From Deroplatys truncata (lineage: Eukaryota; Arthropoda; Insecta; Mantodea; Mantidae), in the NCBI GenBank assembly GCA_030765065.1, contig CM060990.1, positions 670,374,118 through 670,438,117 on the forward strand: a stretch of DNA of 64,000 nucleotides, given 5' to 3'. The stretch's first letter is position 1. Every line of letters begins with the position of its first letter. The position numbers and the translations under genes are program-made. The notes below the pieces were generated by a model, which saw nothing but the letters and a program-made list of their open reading frames with translations, was not told where the DNA came from and made no database searches. Below are positions 32,889-43,573 of this stretch, in pieces.

Positions 32889-33375
32889 TACCTTCTCTAC
32901 TACTTACCTATAGTAGGTAGAGGAGTTATTATATTTCAACTACAAAAAAATCAATAAAGAAATTTCACCGGAAATGCAAGGTTCATGGTCCAGTGAACCA
33001 AAAAAAGTGTGTTTTAGATACAAGTCCGCGAGTCTCTGTGAGCAGCACAACTGAAAAATAAAAAGCCGAATGTTTACCAAACTTTTAATTAAGTCCGTTT
33101 AAGTAAACGAGGTTAGGTATCGCAAATGGAAAATGATTTTATTAATTTTAATTTTCTCAAAAATGGTTGTGAAAATATTCATGAAAGTACTATATAATAA
33201 TTCAGCAAGGTCAAAGTATATCTTTAATTTTCTGTGAATATCATGTGAAGAGCTTTATATACTTAATTTTGTATTGCCTTGCATAACTGCTAAAATAACA
33301 CACAGAAACCTATTTCAGGAAAACTGTAGAGCACATTAAAATACAAAACTTGTGTTACATAAAATATATTTTCTT
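32889..33375 (-). repeat. Family F repeat, partial copy
   Basis: It begins with the outer end CCTTCTCTACTACTTACCTATAG (in two parts: CCTTCTCTACTAC and CTTACCTATAGTAGG). It continues through AATTTCACCGGAAATGCA and CCGAATGTTTACCAAACTT to TTGCATAACTGCTAAA and CACATTAAAATACAAAACTT. Diverged and internally shortened. Confidence 0.5.
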
Positions 33376-33714
33376 AGCATTAGATTTTCGGAAATAATCC
33401 ATGTTGCAGTCACACTTTCCCAAGCATAAGCACGCCATTACTAGTTGAAACTTCGCGATCCTTGGTTTTCTTTCCATCACAAGACATCGTTACTACGACT
33501 AAATATTTGAATGCTACTTCGCATGTTGTATTTAGCTAAGCACTTATTGCTAGATTTCAAATATTTCCTAGACAAAAAATTATAAATAAAATATAATAAA
33601 AATCACAAATGAACTAGGTTTTATAAATTAATTTAATAAATAACAGAAATACGCGAGTTCGTAATGCGTAGAAAAATTCGCATGAGCTTATCACACCACA
33701 CTTTTTAGATATAT

Positions 33715-35376
33715 CAGGGTGAACCGTACAATATCTCCAAAACTAAGCGTTATAGAAATAAATATATTGAATAAAGGTTGCTTGATATTATGCCGGAGGT
33801 AAATGCCGTTAGTCGTGTATTATTTGGAGAACGGTTTGATCATTTTGGTTCACTTCAATTTTTTTAAATGGAAACTCACCTTTTTATGTGGTTTCCTCAC
33901 TTCATAAAAAACTAAACAACATTTTGAAGTAGTTGGTTTGTTAGGTTATTTATCACCACCACGCATAGATGCCAATTTGAGGTAGGTATTGTCTTTACGT
34001 TGTTGCTGCTACGTATGGAAATCCAGTTTGAAGAAGATGGTATCTTTGCGTTATTTGCCCCACGTTGGGCGCCAATATGAAGTAGTTTGTATTGAAGGAG
34101 TTGCTATTATATTTCAACTTGGGGAGCCGGTAGCCTTCGCCCCAAATGTACTTTAAGGTGGCCTTTTCCCCAAATTTAAAAAAAATATTAACTTTGTAAT
34201 TTGACTGTTTCTTTAAATATTATGTATTTATGTTTGCCTCGGCTGCGTCAGTATTATTTTAGACATGGATATCTTGGCAGGGTTATGATACGACAAAAAT
34301 GTAGGCTTACACAGATTATAATTTTACTTCACTCCTTTTATTAATACCTGACACGATTAAAATAACACTTCACTCATATAGAGAGCTGTGAGATTCTTTT
34401 TATTAATTAATTACACTTTTTAACACGTAAACTTATTTTTCGTCTCACACGAATACGTATTATATCTCTGGAGGACCCACAAGCAACGCATCCAGTTATG
34501 AGCACTGTCTGCAGGCAACTGCCTAGATTTCAACCGTCTAAACTTGTAAATTTCTGTATTTCAAGTCTCTGATTGGCTAATCTTACTCCAATAGAATACC
34601 TTCACTTAACTAAATCTTTTTCTGGTTGTTGATTGGCCTTTTTATTAACCGCCACTAAAATTACATCAATGTTACTCCAAGAATCACAAGTAGTACTGTT
34701 AAACATTCTTACTCATTATTGACTCAAGGTTACCTCATTGTTGGCAACTTTTAACTTATTATTCTCACAGCTCCTACATTATTAAATTACGTAATATATT
34801 CACATAACATTATTACACACGGATACAATAATATAAGCATATGCAATTACTGTTACATACATTTTACAAATTATTACATACACATATTGCTTCAAGGCGG
34901 GCTGTTATTGAATTTACATATTATACAATTAGACTGCAATTATTTAAGTGTTAAAAATATTGCCTCAATTTGTATAAAGTACTTTGCAATTGTTCTTACA
35001 CCAACGTAAATAATAACGAAAATTCTGAATGGCTGTATACGAAAAGCGCAATATATAGTTGGACCATCTATGGTCATTTGAGGGTCAAGTTAGTTTGGTA
35101 ATAGGGAATCAACATTTTTGTTTCGTTTCCTTATTCCTGATCTCAAAATAAATAGCTTTTCATAAACCATTTTCTAATCAGAAAACAACATACAAAATGT
35201 AGGTTTCCATTTAAAAAAAATTAAATTGACCCTAAAATGACCATCATAACGTCCTCCAAACAAAATAGGACTTTTACTTTCCCCCATAATATAAAGCAAT
35301 TTTAACCAAAGACATTTCTTTCTACAACGCTTAGTTTTGGAGATATTGTAAGTCTCAGCTTAAATGGTCCACCTTG
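33715..35376. mobile_element. Element H: ~190-bp inverted arms enclosing a family A copy
   Basis: The left arm starts CAGGGTGAACC at 33715. The right arm, read inward from 35376, starts CAAGGTGGACC. Both arms contain ACAATATCTCCAAAACTAAG, then similar blocks ending in TTTTTTTAAATGGAAAC. The arms match for about 190 bp with small gaps. CAGGGTG-type ends with flanking TAT are common for insect DNA elements. The interior holds A4 (33921-34967) and about 220 bp of unique sequence. Confidence 0.65.
33921..34967 (-). repeat. Family A repeat, copy 4
   Basis: Its array end is the longest seen. Units carry TTTTGAAGTAGTTGG, GCCAATTTGAGGTAGG, TCCAGTTTGAAGAAGATGG and CGCCAATATGAAGTAGTTTG. The body then follows the usual order and ends AATATTGCCTCA. 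It lies between the arms of element H, so it probably inserted there. Confidence 0.75.
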
Positions 35377-35833
35377 TATATTCATGTTGAGGAAAAGAAT
35401 CCGCAAATTTAACGTTTTTTTTTCCTTCCCAAACTTTTCAGATAAATGACGTGAGACTATTTTCATGTGCAGCTGCAAAACTCATTTTTTAAGCTATAAG
35501 AGTTAAAAAAGAAATTTTCCCTTTTAAAAACACAGCAAAGCAATGAACCTCAATTTCTAAGGGATTTCTATAGTCTGTTTCTAAGTAGGTATTATTTAGT
35601 AAGTTGTTTGTCCAGTGTAATGTCATTATATTATTAATTTGTTTTAAGTAGGTATTTATTTATGGTCGAAAATTTTACAATATATATTTACAATACATAA
35701 TTAGATGCATCCTTTAGCTTAATAATTCAAAATATTGTTTGATGTTATATAAACACGATATAATAACATTTTAATCCAGTTCGAAATTAATCATAATTCA
35801 CAAGTTGCTTCTAACAAGATGATATAGAATAAG
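35377..35833. other. Unannotated AT-rich stretch
   Basis: Nothing recognised. Confidence 0.4.
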
Positions 35834-36136
35834 CTCGGGTGAATCGGCACAATAAATGAAAGATTACAAATATTATCTCCATTTTCAGTAGAACTTAAAT
35901 TTATTCCATTTCATGGTTTTACACATTTCCTTAGTGACAGATTACAATGCAGTTTGTTTTTGTAAAAAGGCATACAGAGTGTGCAGTAAATTTTTGTCGC
36001 CATACTGAATGTCCCTATTTACCTTTATGAGTAAGGATGAAATAGGACGGTCACTGTGGTGAATCGGGACAGCTTTCGAGTAACATTATTTGTGAAAACA
36101 TCTATTATTTATTATACATACTTAATTTAGAACGTC

Positions 36137-37255
36137 TACACTTTTGCATCCGTTTGAACCATTTGTCAAAGCATTTATTCCAGTCTTCTTGAGATACCTG
36201 CAAAACATGGTTTTTGAAGGCATCAACGGCTTTTTCTGCCAACGAAAATCGTTGTCCACGCAATTTATTTTTGATGTTCTGGAACAAAAAGAAGTCATCG
36301 GGTGTCAAATCAGGACTGTATGGCGGATGACCCATCAATTCGATTTTTTGAGCTTTCAAATACTCTGTTGTTAGACGAGATGTGTGTGCGCTCGCATTGT
36401 CTTGAACGATCCTACGGTTCTTGTTGGTTTTCCTTACTTCACCGAAGACTTCCGGCAAACAAATGGTTGTGTAGCATTCGACATTGACCGTTTTACGTTC
36501 CTCTAAAGGCACTGTTGCCACATGACCAGTTTTGCTGAAAAAGCAGGCGACCATTTGCTTCATAGTGCGAACAACTTTTGTTGGATTTGCTTCATCTTGA
36601 AACACCCATGCAGTCGACTGCTGTTTACGTTCCGGCTCGTACTAATAGATCCATGATTGGTCACCTGTTACTATCTTATATACGTCTTTTGGGGCAACAC
36701 CATTGTAGTTCTTGAGATACTTTGTACACCAATCGACACGAAAATCTTTTTGAGATTGCGTCAAATTGTGTGGAATCCAACAAGAGCAAACCTTTATCAC
36801 GACTAAATAATCATGCAATATTTTATATATGCTGGTGGAACTAATGCCTAGGGTTGCCTCAATCTCAAAATATGTCGCATGACGGTCTTTCATTATTAGT
36901 TTTTGCACAGCATCAATGTTTTCTGACACAGCAACTGATTTTGGACGAACTTCATCATTGAGCCACGATTAAATTCGTTATATCAGCGTTTCACAGTGGC
37001 AAAGGATGGAACTTCGTCGCAAAATGTGGAAGTTAGTTGATCGATGCACTCTTTTCTTAATAATCCACGTCGAAGGTCGTAATAAATCATTGCACGAACA
37101 TTTTCACGAGTTAACTCCATGTTTTTGTTGACACACAATTTTCAAGTAAGTGTAAACAAAACAAATGACGCTCTATTGACAAAATGTTTGAAGTAGATTA
37201 TGGTCAAAGATGTCAAACTTTCCATTGGAAACATCAGATGGCACCTACAATATTC
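36137..37255 (-). mobile_element. Mariner relic without TIRs (same lineage as 10.7 kb copy)
   Basis: It aligns throughout to the 10761-12039 element but both ends are missing. Homology begins inside the C-terminal codons (near ACACTTTTGCATCCG) and stops after GGCACCTACAATATTC. No inverted repeats or TA duplication remain. This may be recombination or decay inside family G. Confidence 0.85.
36141..37120 (-). pseudogene. Mariner transposase, few lesions
   Basis: The start ATG is at 37118-37120 (MELTRENVRAMIYYDLRRG). The DNA-binding region has an in-frame stop and a deletion around 36950-36970 relative to the 11.7 kb copy. From 36929 down to about 36141 the frame is continuous except for one TAG (36639-36641) just after the first Asp motif (IVTGDQSWIY). 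The second Asp motif has lost two residues (RRIVQDNASAHTS), and the third (HPPYSPDLTPDDFFLF) is present. The C-terminal codons run off into flanking DNA. Confidence 0.85.
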
Positions 37256-37275
37256 TAAAATTATATATCTACTAC

Positions 37276-37790
37276 ATAGATAGCGAATCTTTCCTCGACC
37301 CCCACACAATTTTCGTGATGAGGATTCTGTCCCATTTTCAATGTCGATTTTGGAAGTTGACGGTACAGGAGATTGACTCAGTACAGCAACATCTTCTGTA
37401 TCCCCTTGTGTCGTCAAGGAATGGGAGGCCATAATCTATGTAGAAAATAATGTTCAGAGATAACAATTTCATTGAACGAAAACACACCATTTGACCTAAA
37501 CCTACTCTCAGCATTGACAGAGGACGCTGATTTCAAACAAGCGTCTTTGAATACCCTTTATTCCAAATGAGAGTTTGTTGGTTTTCATCTCGCCTTCTGC
37601 GTTGCGTACGAAACTATTACGTGCATTGTTGTAATACATAGTTTGTCCACCCTTTTTCTTCAATGGAACCCCGCTGTTACATTGTAGACTACGAAGAAAC
37701 CCAAAAAGCTTTGCTGCATGACGCGTGCTCCTCCTCTGGCGAAATGGGTAAGTTTTGCGCAAATCATCTTCTGTTCAACTATGTTTTGCA
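37276..37790 (-). pseudogene. Broken coding-like segment of family G
   Basis: Minus-strand frames read ASHSLTTQGDTEDVAVLSQS and PVPSTSKIDIENGTESSSRK (37300-37435), a low-complexity, Ser-rich tail-like sequence. Upstream is TEDDLRKTYPFRQRRSTRHA, then AAKLFGFLRS and FVRNAEGEMKTNKLSFGIK (37508-37775). A TTTTTTTGCAG just before ATGGATACTGC (near 37800) resembles a splice acceptor. It could be a transposase remnant, but I do not recognise the family. Stops are present. Confidence 0.35.
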
Positions 37791-38179
37791 GTATCCATCT
37801 GCAAAAAAATAATGAAATAAATGATCAAAATGAATAGTGCCTAATCAGCCATAGTTCAGTGTACCTATACACCTGAAGTGAAGTGCCTGATTTTCAGAGG
37901 TTGGTAACAATTCATCTAGTGGCTACAAACAAGAGACTATCTTGATCTCTTCTCCGACGAATACTTAATTATTGAGCACAAACTAATCCAAATTCAGAGC
38001 AAGAGCTATTGATTACACTCTTCACACCAAAATAAGATATTAGAAGCAAGAACTAAATCGCCTTCTTACCTTCAAATGCTGCTCTTTATCTTGCGATTTG
38101 CAGAATACGAACCTATACAGCACGACGATTTGGCGGTGTATTGATATATCAAGTAGCGATACTAACAGTAGGATGTCGG

Positions 38180-38684
38180 CCCATGGGTTTTTCGTGGTTT
38201 CCCCGGGTCACCAGGCGAATGCTGGGGTGGTTCATCTTCTACCACGATTCTTCTTTCTCTCATTTCCTGTACCCATAATCTTCATTGTCATCTGTTTCAG
38301 GGTTGTAGGACCAGACGACGGTGTTCGGCGGGTTGCGGCTGGGCGGGACTTGCGCTCTGTAAAGGTTTCTTCCCTTGCGTCGCTGCGGTACCACTCAGTT
38401 AGGTCTCTCCTCGGCGTGCGGCTCGGTTCCGGGGGGACCCTGGAGATTGGTGGCTTGTGGGTAGGGACCGTACGGCGAAGAATGAGATTTGTCTGGAAAC
38501 GTTAGGGACCCCGTCCATGCTTGCGCCCGTCGTCATCCGGATCTCGTCGCCCTTCGGGTCTCTCCCCTCATCCTTCCTTCCCAGTGGTCACGTTGGAAGC
38601 AAAAAGGGCTGGCTTGCCTTCTTGCGGTGCTCTGCCCCGGTTTCGGGGGCCCCTCGGTGATACGTAGGTACATTTATGTACCTG
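38180..38684 (+). mobile_element. GC-rich retroposon inserted in family G
   Basis: This 505-bp GC-rich block is absent from the paralogue at 41640-41845. Similar short sequences flank it: AACAGTAGGATGTCGG on the left and AACCGTAAGATGTCACGG on the right (16-18 bp, imperfect target duplication). It opens CCCATGGGTTTTTCGTGG and TTTCCCCGGGTCACCAGGCG, a block I recall as recurrent in insect retroposons. It ends with a hairpin AGGTACAT/ATGTACCT (38666-38683). Frames at 38098-38722 are shadows. Confidence 0.65.
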
Positions 38685-38879
38685 TAACCGTAAGATGTCA
38701 CGGCTTCCCCATATGTGGTTAGTTTTTAAATTGAGAATGGATTTCCCAAAACTCTCCTTATTCACCTCCTGTCCCGATTCACCCGAGGTTGCACTATTAC
38801 AAAGTTTCTTACCCAGTTCAGCAAATTTTCGTGTAAAAAAGATATTTCATTACAAATATTGAAATGCTAAACTTAATAC

Positions 38880-39850
38880 CTTTTTACTTTCTCTACTACG
38901 TATAGTAAGTAGGGGAAGTATTGTATTCCACCCAAAAATTCGAGATTTCACCGGAAATATATGTTTTGAGACCACCTGAATACAAAAAAAGCATTTTTGG
39001 AAACATGTCCGTGTGTCTGTCTGTCTGTGTGTGTGTCTGTGAACAGCATAACTCAGAAACGAACAGTCGGATAAACACCAAACTTGGTATTTAGATTCAG
39101 TATCTTCCAGAGATGCAACACGAAGGTTTTCAAGGAAATTCCCCCACCCCAGATTACCCTTTACATGGAACATTTCTCGAAAATTTTTATTTTCTCAAAA
39201 ATGGCTCTAATTATTTTGATTAAAATATCATATGTTTAAGATATTTTCATGACAAATAAAATGTATATTTTGAATTTTCTGGGAATGTCTCCAAAAGTAT
39301 TCTTCATCGTGAACGACTTTTGCATAACTGGTAAACCATAAGAGATAGACAAAATTTTACTACACAAAAGTGTATATCGCGTTAAAATACACAATTTGTC
39401 ATATACATTTGTTTTTGTTGAGTGAACCATTTTCGAGATATTGCTTGTTATTCCCTTAAATTGTTGAATACTTATTTTCTCAAATGGGAATTCGTTATTC
39501 ATTTTTTTGTCTTGGATATGCAAAGAGTATTAATCTGTGGCAAAGAGAATGGTGCTGCACCTAGCAACCAGCTATTAAGAGAGATGTCTAGGCTTAAAGG
39601 CTACTGTATTTCTATATTGCCTTTGCAAATACAAAACAAGGTGAATATAGTACGCCTTAAGCGAAAGTCAAATATTTTTAGAACTGGGCCCTATGTGTAA
39701 AATGTAATTCTCTTTGCATGTCAAAAGATCGTTTCTGCAAATGTTTATCTCGATTAATATGCAATAGATAGAGAATAAGAGTTTGTAAAAATAGTTTGTA
39801 CAAGAGTAGAGAAAGTCATGTGAGTGTAACACATCAGATTTTTATATATG
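38880..39850 (-). repeat. Family F repeat, full inverted copy
   Basis: The full-length reverse partner of 25467-26412. The 12-bp inverted repeat is at 38886-38897 (ACTTTCTCTACT) and 39805-39816 (AGTAGAGAAAGT). Blocks such as GGAAACATGTCCGTG, the GTCTGTCTGTCTGTG tract and CCATAAGAGATAGACAAA match the 25 kb copy at high identity. The frames at 38850-39173 and 39236-39523 are not conserved. Confidence 0.7.
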
Positions 39851-40081
39851 TTTTGTTAATGAGCATGCTTATCTATTATGGATAAGGGGAAATTTCGAGA
39901 TGAGACATGTCTTCATAAGAATGGCAGTTCATGACTTCCACCAACTTATCTGCCGCAGCATATCCAAACCAAGTATCGAGTGTTTAGCGCAAACTATGTA
40001 AACAAAATTGTGATCACTACCACATATACCTCCGCACAAAAAGAACGTTCAATAAATGAATTTGCAAATAAGTGACAAATT

Positions 40082-41532
40082 AAATTAAATTGAATTTTAT
40101 TTATAGGCGCTCTTTAACCCTTTCGTGACCAGCGGGAATTCTGTATCCCACTTCGGTCTTTTGCATATCATGGCCAGCAGGATTCATATATCCCACCTTT
40201 GCCACATCCTGGAAGCCTGTTTAACTGCTTTAAATAGTTGTAGCTCTGTTCACGGTTTTTCACACCGAGCAATATGTTATTGGTTGATGTTAAGAGTTTG
40301 TGTTGTGTGAATTATTGGTTTTTAGCAGTTTTTCGACTTTTTTCCCAATTTTTCTTTGAGATAAGCAATGTAAGTGTATTAATTGCATAATTGGTAGATT
40401 TTCACATATATCTCATAGGTTTCTGCAATCTTCTTGTGTATAAATGTCTTCTTACAACAAATAATTAGTGTTTAACTCTAAGAGTTGCATGATGAACCAA
40501 GTCATGGCCAATGGGACATATTTGTTCCACTTAAATTTATATTATTTGATAACTACTGCAAAAAATGAATTATATAACCTCAAATTAAGTTTAGAAATTT
40601 AATTTGCTAACACACTATGCCAAAGATAACGAAGTCTCTAAGTTTGTTACCTGTGGAACATAAATCATCTACATTATGTTTCTTACTATTATGAATATTT
40701 GGCTTCCTGTATGCAAGTGTTGAGTACAGCAGTTTGTGCCTGCTTACCTAAGTGTGTTTGCATAACGTAATGGGTAAAGTGGCTGAGAATAAAACTCAAG
40801 ATCCTAGGATCGAATCTTGTTGCTGTACCAAATTTTTTCTCTCATTTTTATAATGCTGTTTTATGAGTAGTGCTGTGTTTTTATTTTTATTGTTCTAGCC
40901 TCTGATTTTACTCCGCTTTAGAAAAGTATCAGCGTGTAACACTCTGGTTGATGACTTGTTCGCAAGGTACATGCTATTTTAGGATTTTGTCATGTTTTCG
41001 ACATTTTTGAAAAATTTTATCGGAAGTAGACAACCATCCCCACCATTGCATTTTATATTAAAATAGCTTAGAGTAAAGCAATATTTTTCACAAAAAGCAG
41101 TGTAATCTTTACTAAAAATCCTGATCGCAAGTCCAAAAATCCTCATTAGAAGTCCAATGGGATACATATGTCTCACTAAATATTTTTCAAAGATTGAAAC
41201 AAGAAAAATAAAAATAAAATCATATCCTGATTTAGGAGCTACTCCCTTACCAAAAAGCCGAACAAGATTTTAAAAATAACCAAGGAAAGATAATTCGGTC
41301 ATAAAATCGTTAAATACTATGGTCCTTAGCGTCCCATTCTATATTGGCCATGAAGGACTGGAAATTTTGCTTAGAGGCCTCATTATCAGGCTTGAGGTTC
41401 TTTTACGTGCCGTAAATCTACCACACGGGACCACCGGTTTTACTTCCCTTCCGAAGGAAGCCGTACTAAGGATTTTTACGCCCGAAAAAATCCCTCGCGC
41501 TCCGCCGGGTTTGAACTCGCGACCTCGGGAAC
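40082..41532 (-). mobile_element. SINE D, copy 5, split by a piggyBac-like element
   Basis: The tail part (40082-40117, AATTTTATTTATAGGCGCTC then TTTAA) and the body (41310-41532, TTAAATACTATGGTCC onward) together make one SINE D. In other copies the two parts are continuous as GCTCTTTAACTGCTATGGTC. The break is exactly at the TTAA. The tRNA-like head is cut short after GACCTCGGGAAC, with a GTGACA tandem run just beyond. Confidence 0.8.
40118..41309. mobile_element. piggyBac-like non-autonomous element in TTAA
   Basis: The 1192-bp insert is flanked by TTAA at 40114-40117 and 41310-41313. The left end CCCTTTCGTGACC and the right end read inward CGATTTTATGACC agree at 9 of 13 positions. Subterminal copies of a (T/A)ATGG(C/G)... 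GGGA-CATAT-TCCCAC-type motif (40140-40200, 40500-40530, 41150-41175) match what is seen in piggyBac relatives. It carries no transposase. A tRNA-like segment lies at about 40765-40830 (B-box-like GGATCGAATCTTG). Confidence 0.7.
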
Positions 41533-41639
41533 AAATAAGTGACAGTGACAGTGACACACTAGTGAATGTAATATTGTAAACCTACATGAATATTTGACAG
41601 CAAAAAATTTGGTCGCAATAAGTTTTCTTGTTACGCTTT

Positions 41640-41845
41640 TTTTAGAATTCATATTTTTTAATCTGCAGAACACGAACCTATACAGAATCGGTTTGGAGAT
41701 CTACCTATGCATCAATTACTGATACTAACCTAAGATGTTACGGTTTGTTCATGCGCGATTGGTTTAAATTTCTCAAAACGTCCCTATTCACCTCCTGTTC
41801 CGATTCACCCTATTTCTTATCCAGTTCAGCAAAACTATTTTAGAT
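41640..41845. repeat. Family G, short paralogue
   Basis: It matches 38070-38180 plus 38685-38835 without the GC-rich insert: GCAGAACACGAACCTATACAG, GATACTAACCTAAGATG, CCTATTCACCTCCTGTTCC, GATTCACCC and CCAGTTCAGCAAAA. It serves as the empty-site comparison for the retroposon at 38180-38684. Confidence 0.65.
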
Positions 41846-42548
41846 GTAGTATTTTTACAGCAATTTAACCTGAAATTGTTTTGATACCTGGTGCTATACT
41901 AATTTACTGCTATTTAGTGGAATTTACCAGCATTATTTTTGTATGAAAAGGACATTCATATAAAAGCTTTAATATTTTAATGTGGATTTCTTAAACTTTC
42001 TTGTTAGGCATTTTTGGAATTCATATTTTTTTACGTTTGGACCATTTCCCCAGATAATCATACTGTATGCTACATAAGCATAAATATAGGCAAAATAAAC
42101 CTTTTAGTATATTTAAATTGACCTCAAGTACGAATTTTCTCATTATGAAAATGTCTATAGTAATATTTTGCAAATATAATAATAACACTCCCAGCCCGCT
42201 TTCTATATTATTTTAATATCCAAATTAAATTTGTTTTCTATTTTATCCTGATTCAGACACATATAATTTGAAGCACACTAATTATTATTAGTCTTTAGAT
42301 TCATACAATTTATTTGCTCAATAAATGAGTCAAAACTGTTTCCACTCTCATTCACGGCTAGATTATCTGCAAATAGGTAACTACTGATAATAATACTATT
42401 TAATTTAAAAGGCAAATCATGCTTATAAATAATAAATAACACTGGACCCGTAATTGAATCATGAGGTACACCAGTTGAAATAGATGAATGAGGAATTTTA
42501 TTATGAATATGGAATAATTTACATCTTGTATAATGATGAACTGCTTAT
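41846..42548. other. Unannotated AT-rich stretch
   Basis: Nothing recognised. Confidence 0.4.
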
Positions 42549-43573
42549 TATGAAGTAGGTTATTTTGTTGTATTGTTATTTGGCCCACGCTTTGGGAACC
42601 AATTTGAAGAAGGTTTGAAGCTTCACGTATGGAAAGCCGATTTGAAGTAGGAGTTGTATTGTAGTTCTTATGTTGGGGAGCCGAACTTGAAGTAGTTGCA
42701 ACCGCACGTATGGTAAAAAGTTTCCGGTAGCCTTCGCCCTAAATGTACTTTCCGGTGGCCTTTGCCCTAAATGTTTAAAAAATATTAACTTTGTAATTTT
42801 GGCTGCTGCTTTAAATATTATATAATTATGTTTGCCTCGGCTGCGTCAGTATTTATATTTTTTTAGAGACATGAAACTCTTAGCAAGGAGTGGTGTGACT
42901 GAAGAATGTAGGCTTACACAGATTATAATTTTACTTCACTCCTTTTATTAATGCTTGACACTGATTAAATAACACTTCACTGATATAGGGAGCTGTGAGA
43001 TTCTTTTATTAATTACTTGCACTTTTTAACACGTAAACTATTTTTGTCTCACACAAAATAGGTGCGTATTAAATTTCTCGAAGACGCATCTCGCGTCCAG
43101 TTAGGAACACTGTTTACAACCAACTGACTTCTGAATTTGTACAATTTTCCCTATTTCAGTTTCTGATTGGCTAATCCTATTCCAATAGAATACTTTCATT
43201 TAACTTAAGCTTTTTTCTGATTGTTGATTGGCTATTTTATAAACTGTCTCAAAAGTTACATTATTGTTGCTCCAAGAATGACCAGTAGTATTATTAAAAT
43301 TTCTTACTCATCATTGCATAAAGGTTGCTTCATTGTTACCTCATTGTTAGCAACTTTCAACATATTATTCTCACAGCTCCTACATTATTAAATTACCTAA
43401 TACATTCACATAACATTATTAAACATGTACATAATAATACAAACATTAATACTATGACTGTTACATGCATTTTATATATTATATTAAACACATATTAAAT
43501 TAAGGCGGCCTGTTATTATATTTTATATTATATAATTTAACTGAAATCATTTAAGTGTTAAAATACTGCCTCA
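42549..43573 (-). repeat. Family A repeat, copy 5
   Basis: Array units TGAAGTAGGTTATTTTG, GAACCAATTTGAAGAAGG, AGCCGATTTGAAGTAGGAG and AGCCGAACTTGAAGTAGTTG are followed by the standard body. The end is AATACTGCCTCA at 43573. Like copy 3 it lacks the block around GCGTCCAGTTATGAG. Confidence 0.78.

Larger units (their letters stand above)
35834..38835. mobile_element. Composite family G region with nested insertions
   Basis: A perfect 14-bp inverted pair, CTCGGGTGAATCGG (35834-35847) and CCGATTCACCCGAG (38774-38787), brackets a 2.95-kb region. The right part (38070-38180 plus 38685-38835) is paralogous to 41640-41845. That homology continues about 40 bp beyond the right inverted copy, so the pair may not be the true element ends. 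Inside are a mariner relic, a broken coding segment and a GC-rich retroposon. The class of G is unknown. Confidence 0.4.

Noticed and set aside
38098-38722. GC-rich frames of up to 135 codons
   Set aside because: They cover a GC-rich retroposon insert and overlap in several frames; no protein family is recognisable, and the paralogous site lacks the insert.
35834-38787. Calling the 14-bp inverted pair the exact ends of a transposon
   Set aside because: Homology with the paralogue at 41640-41845 continues about 40 bp past the right copy, and no target duplication is visible.
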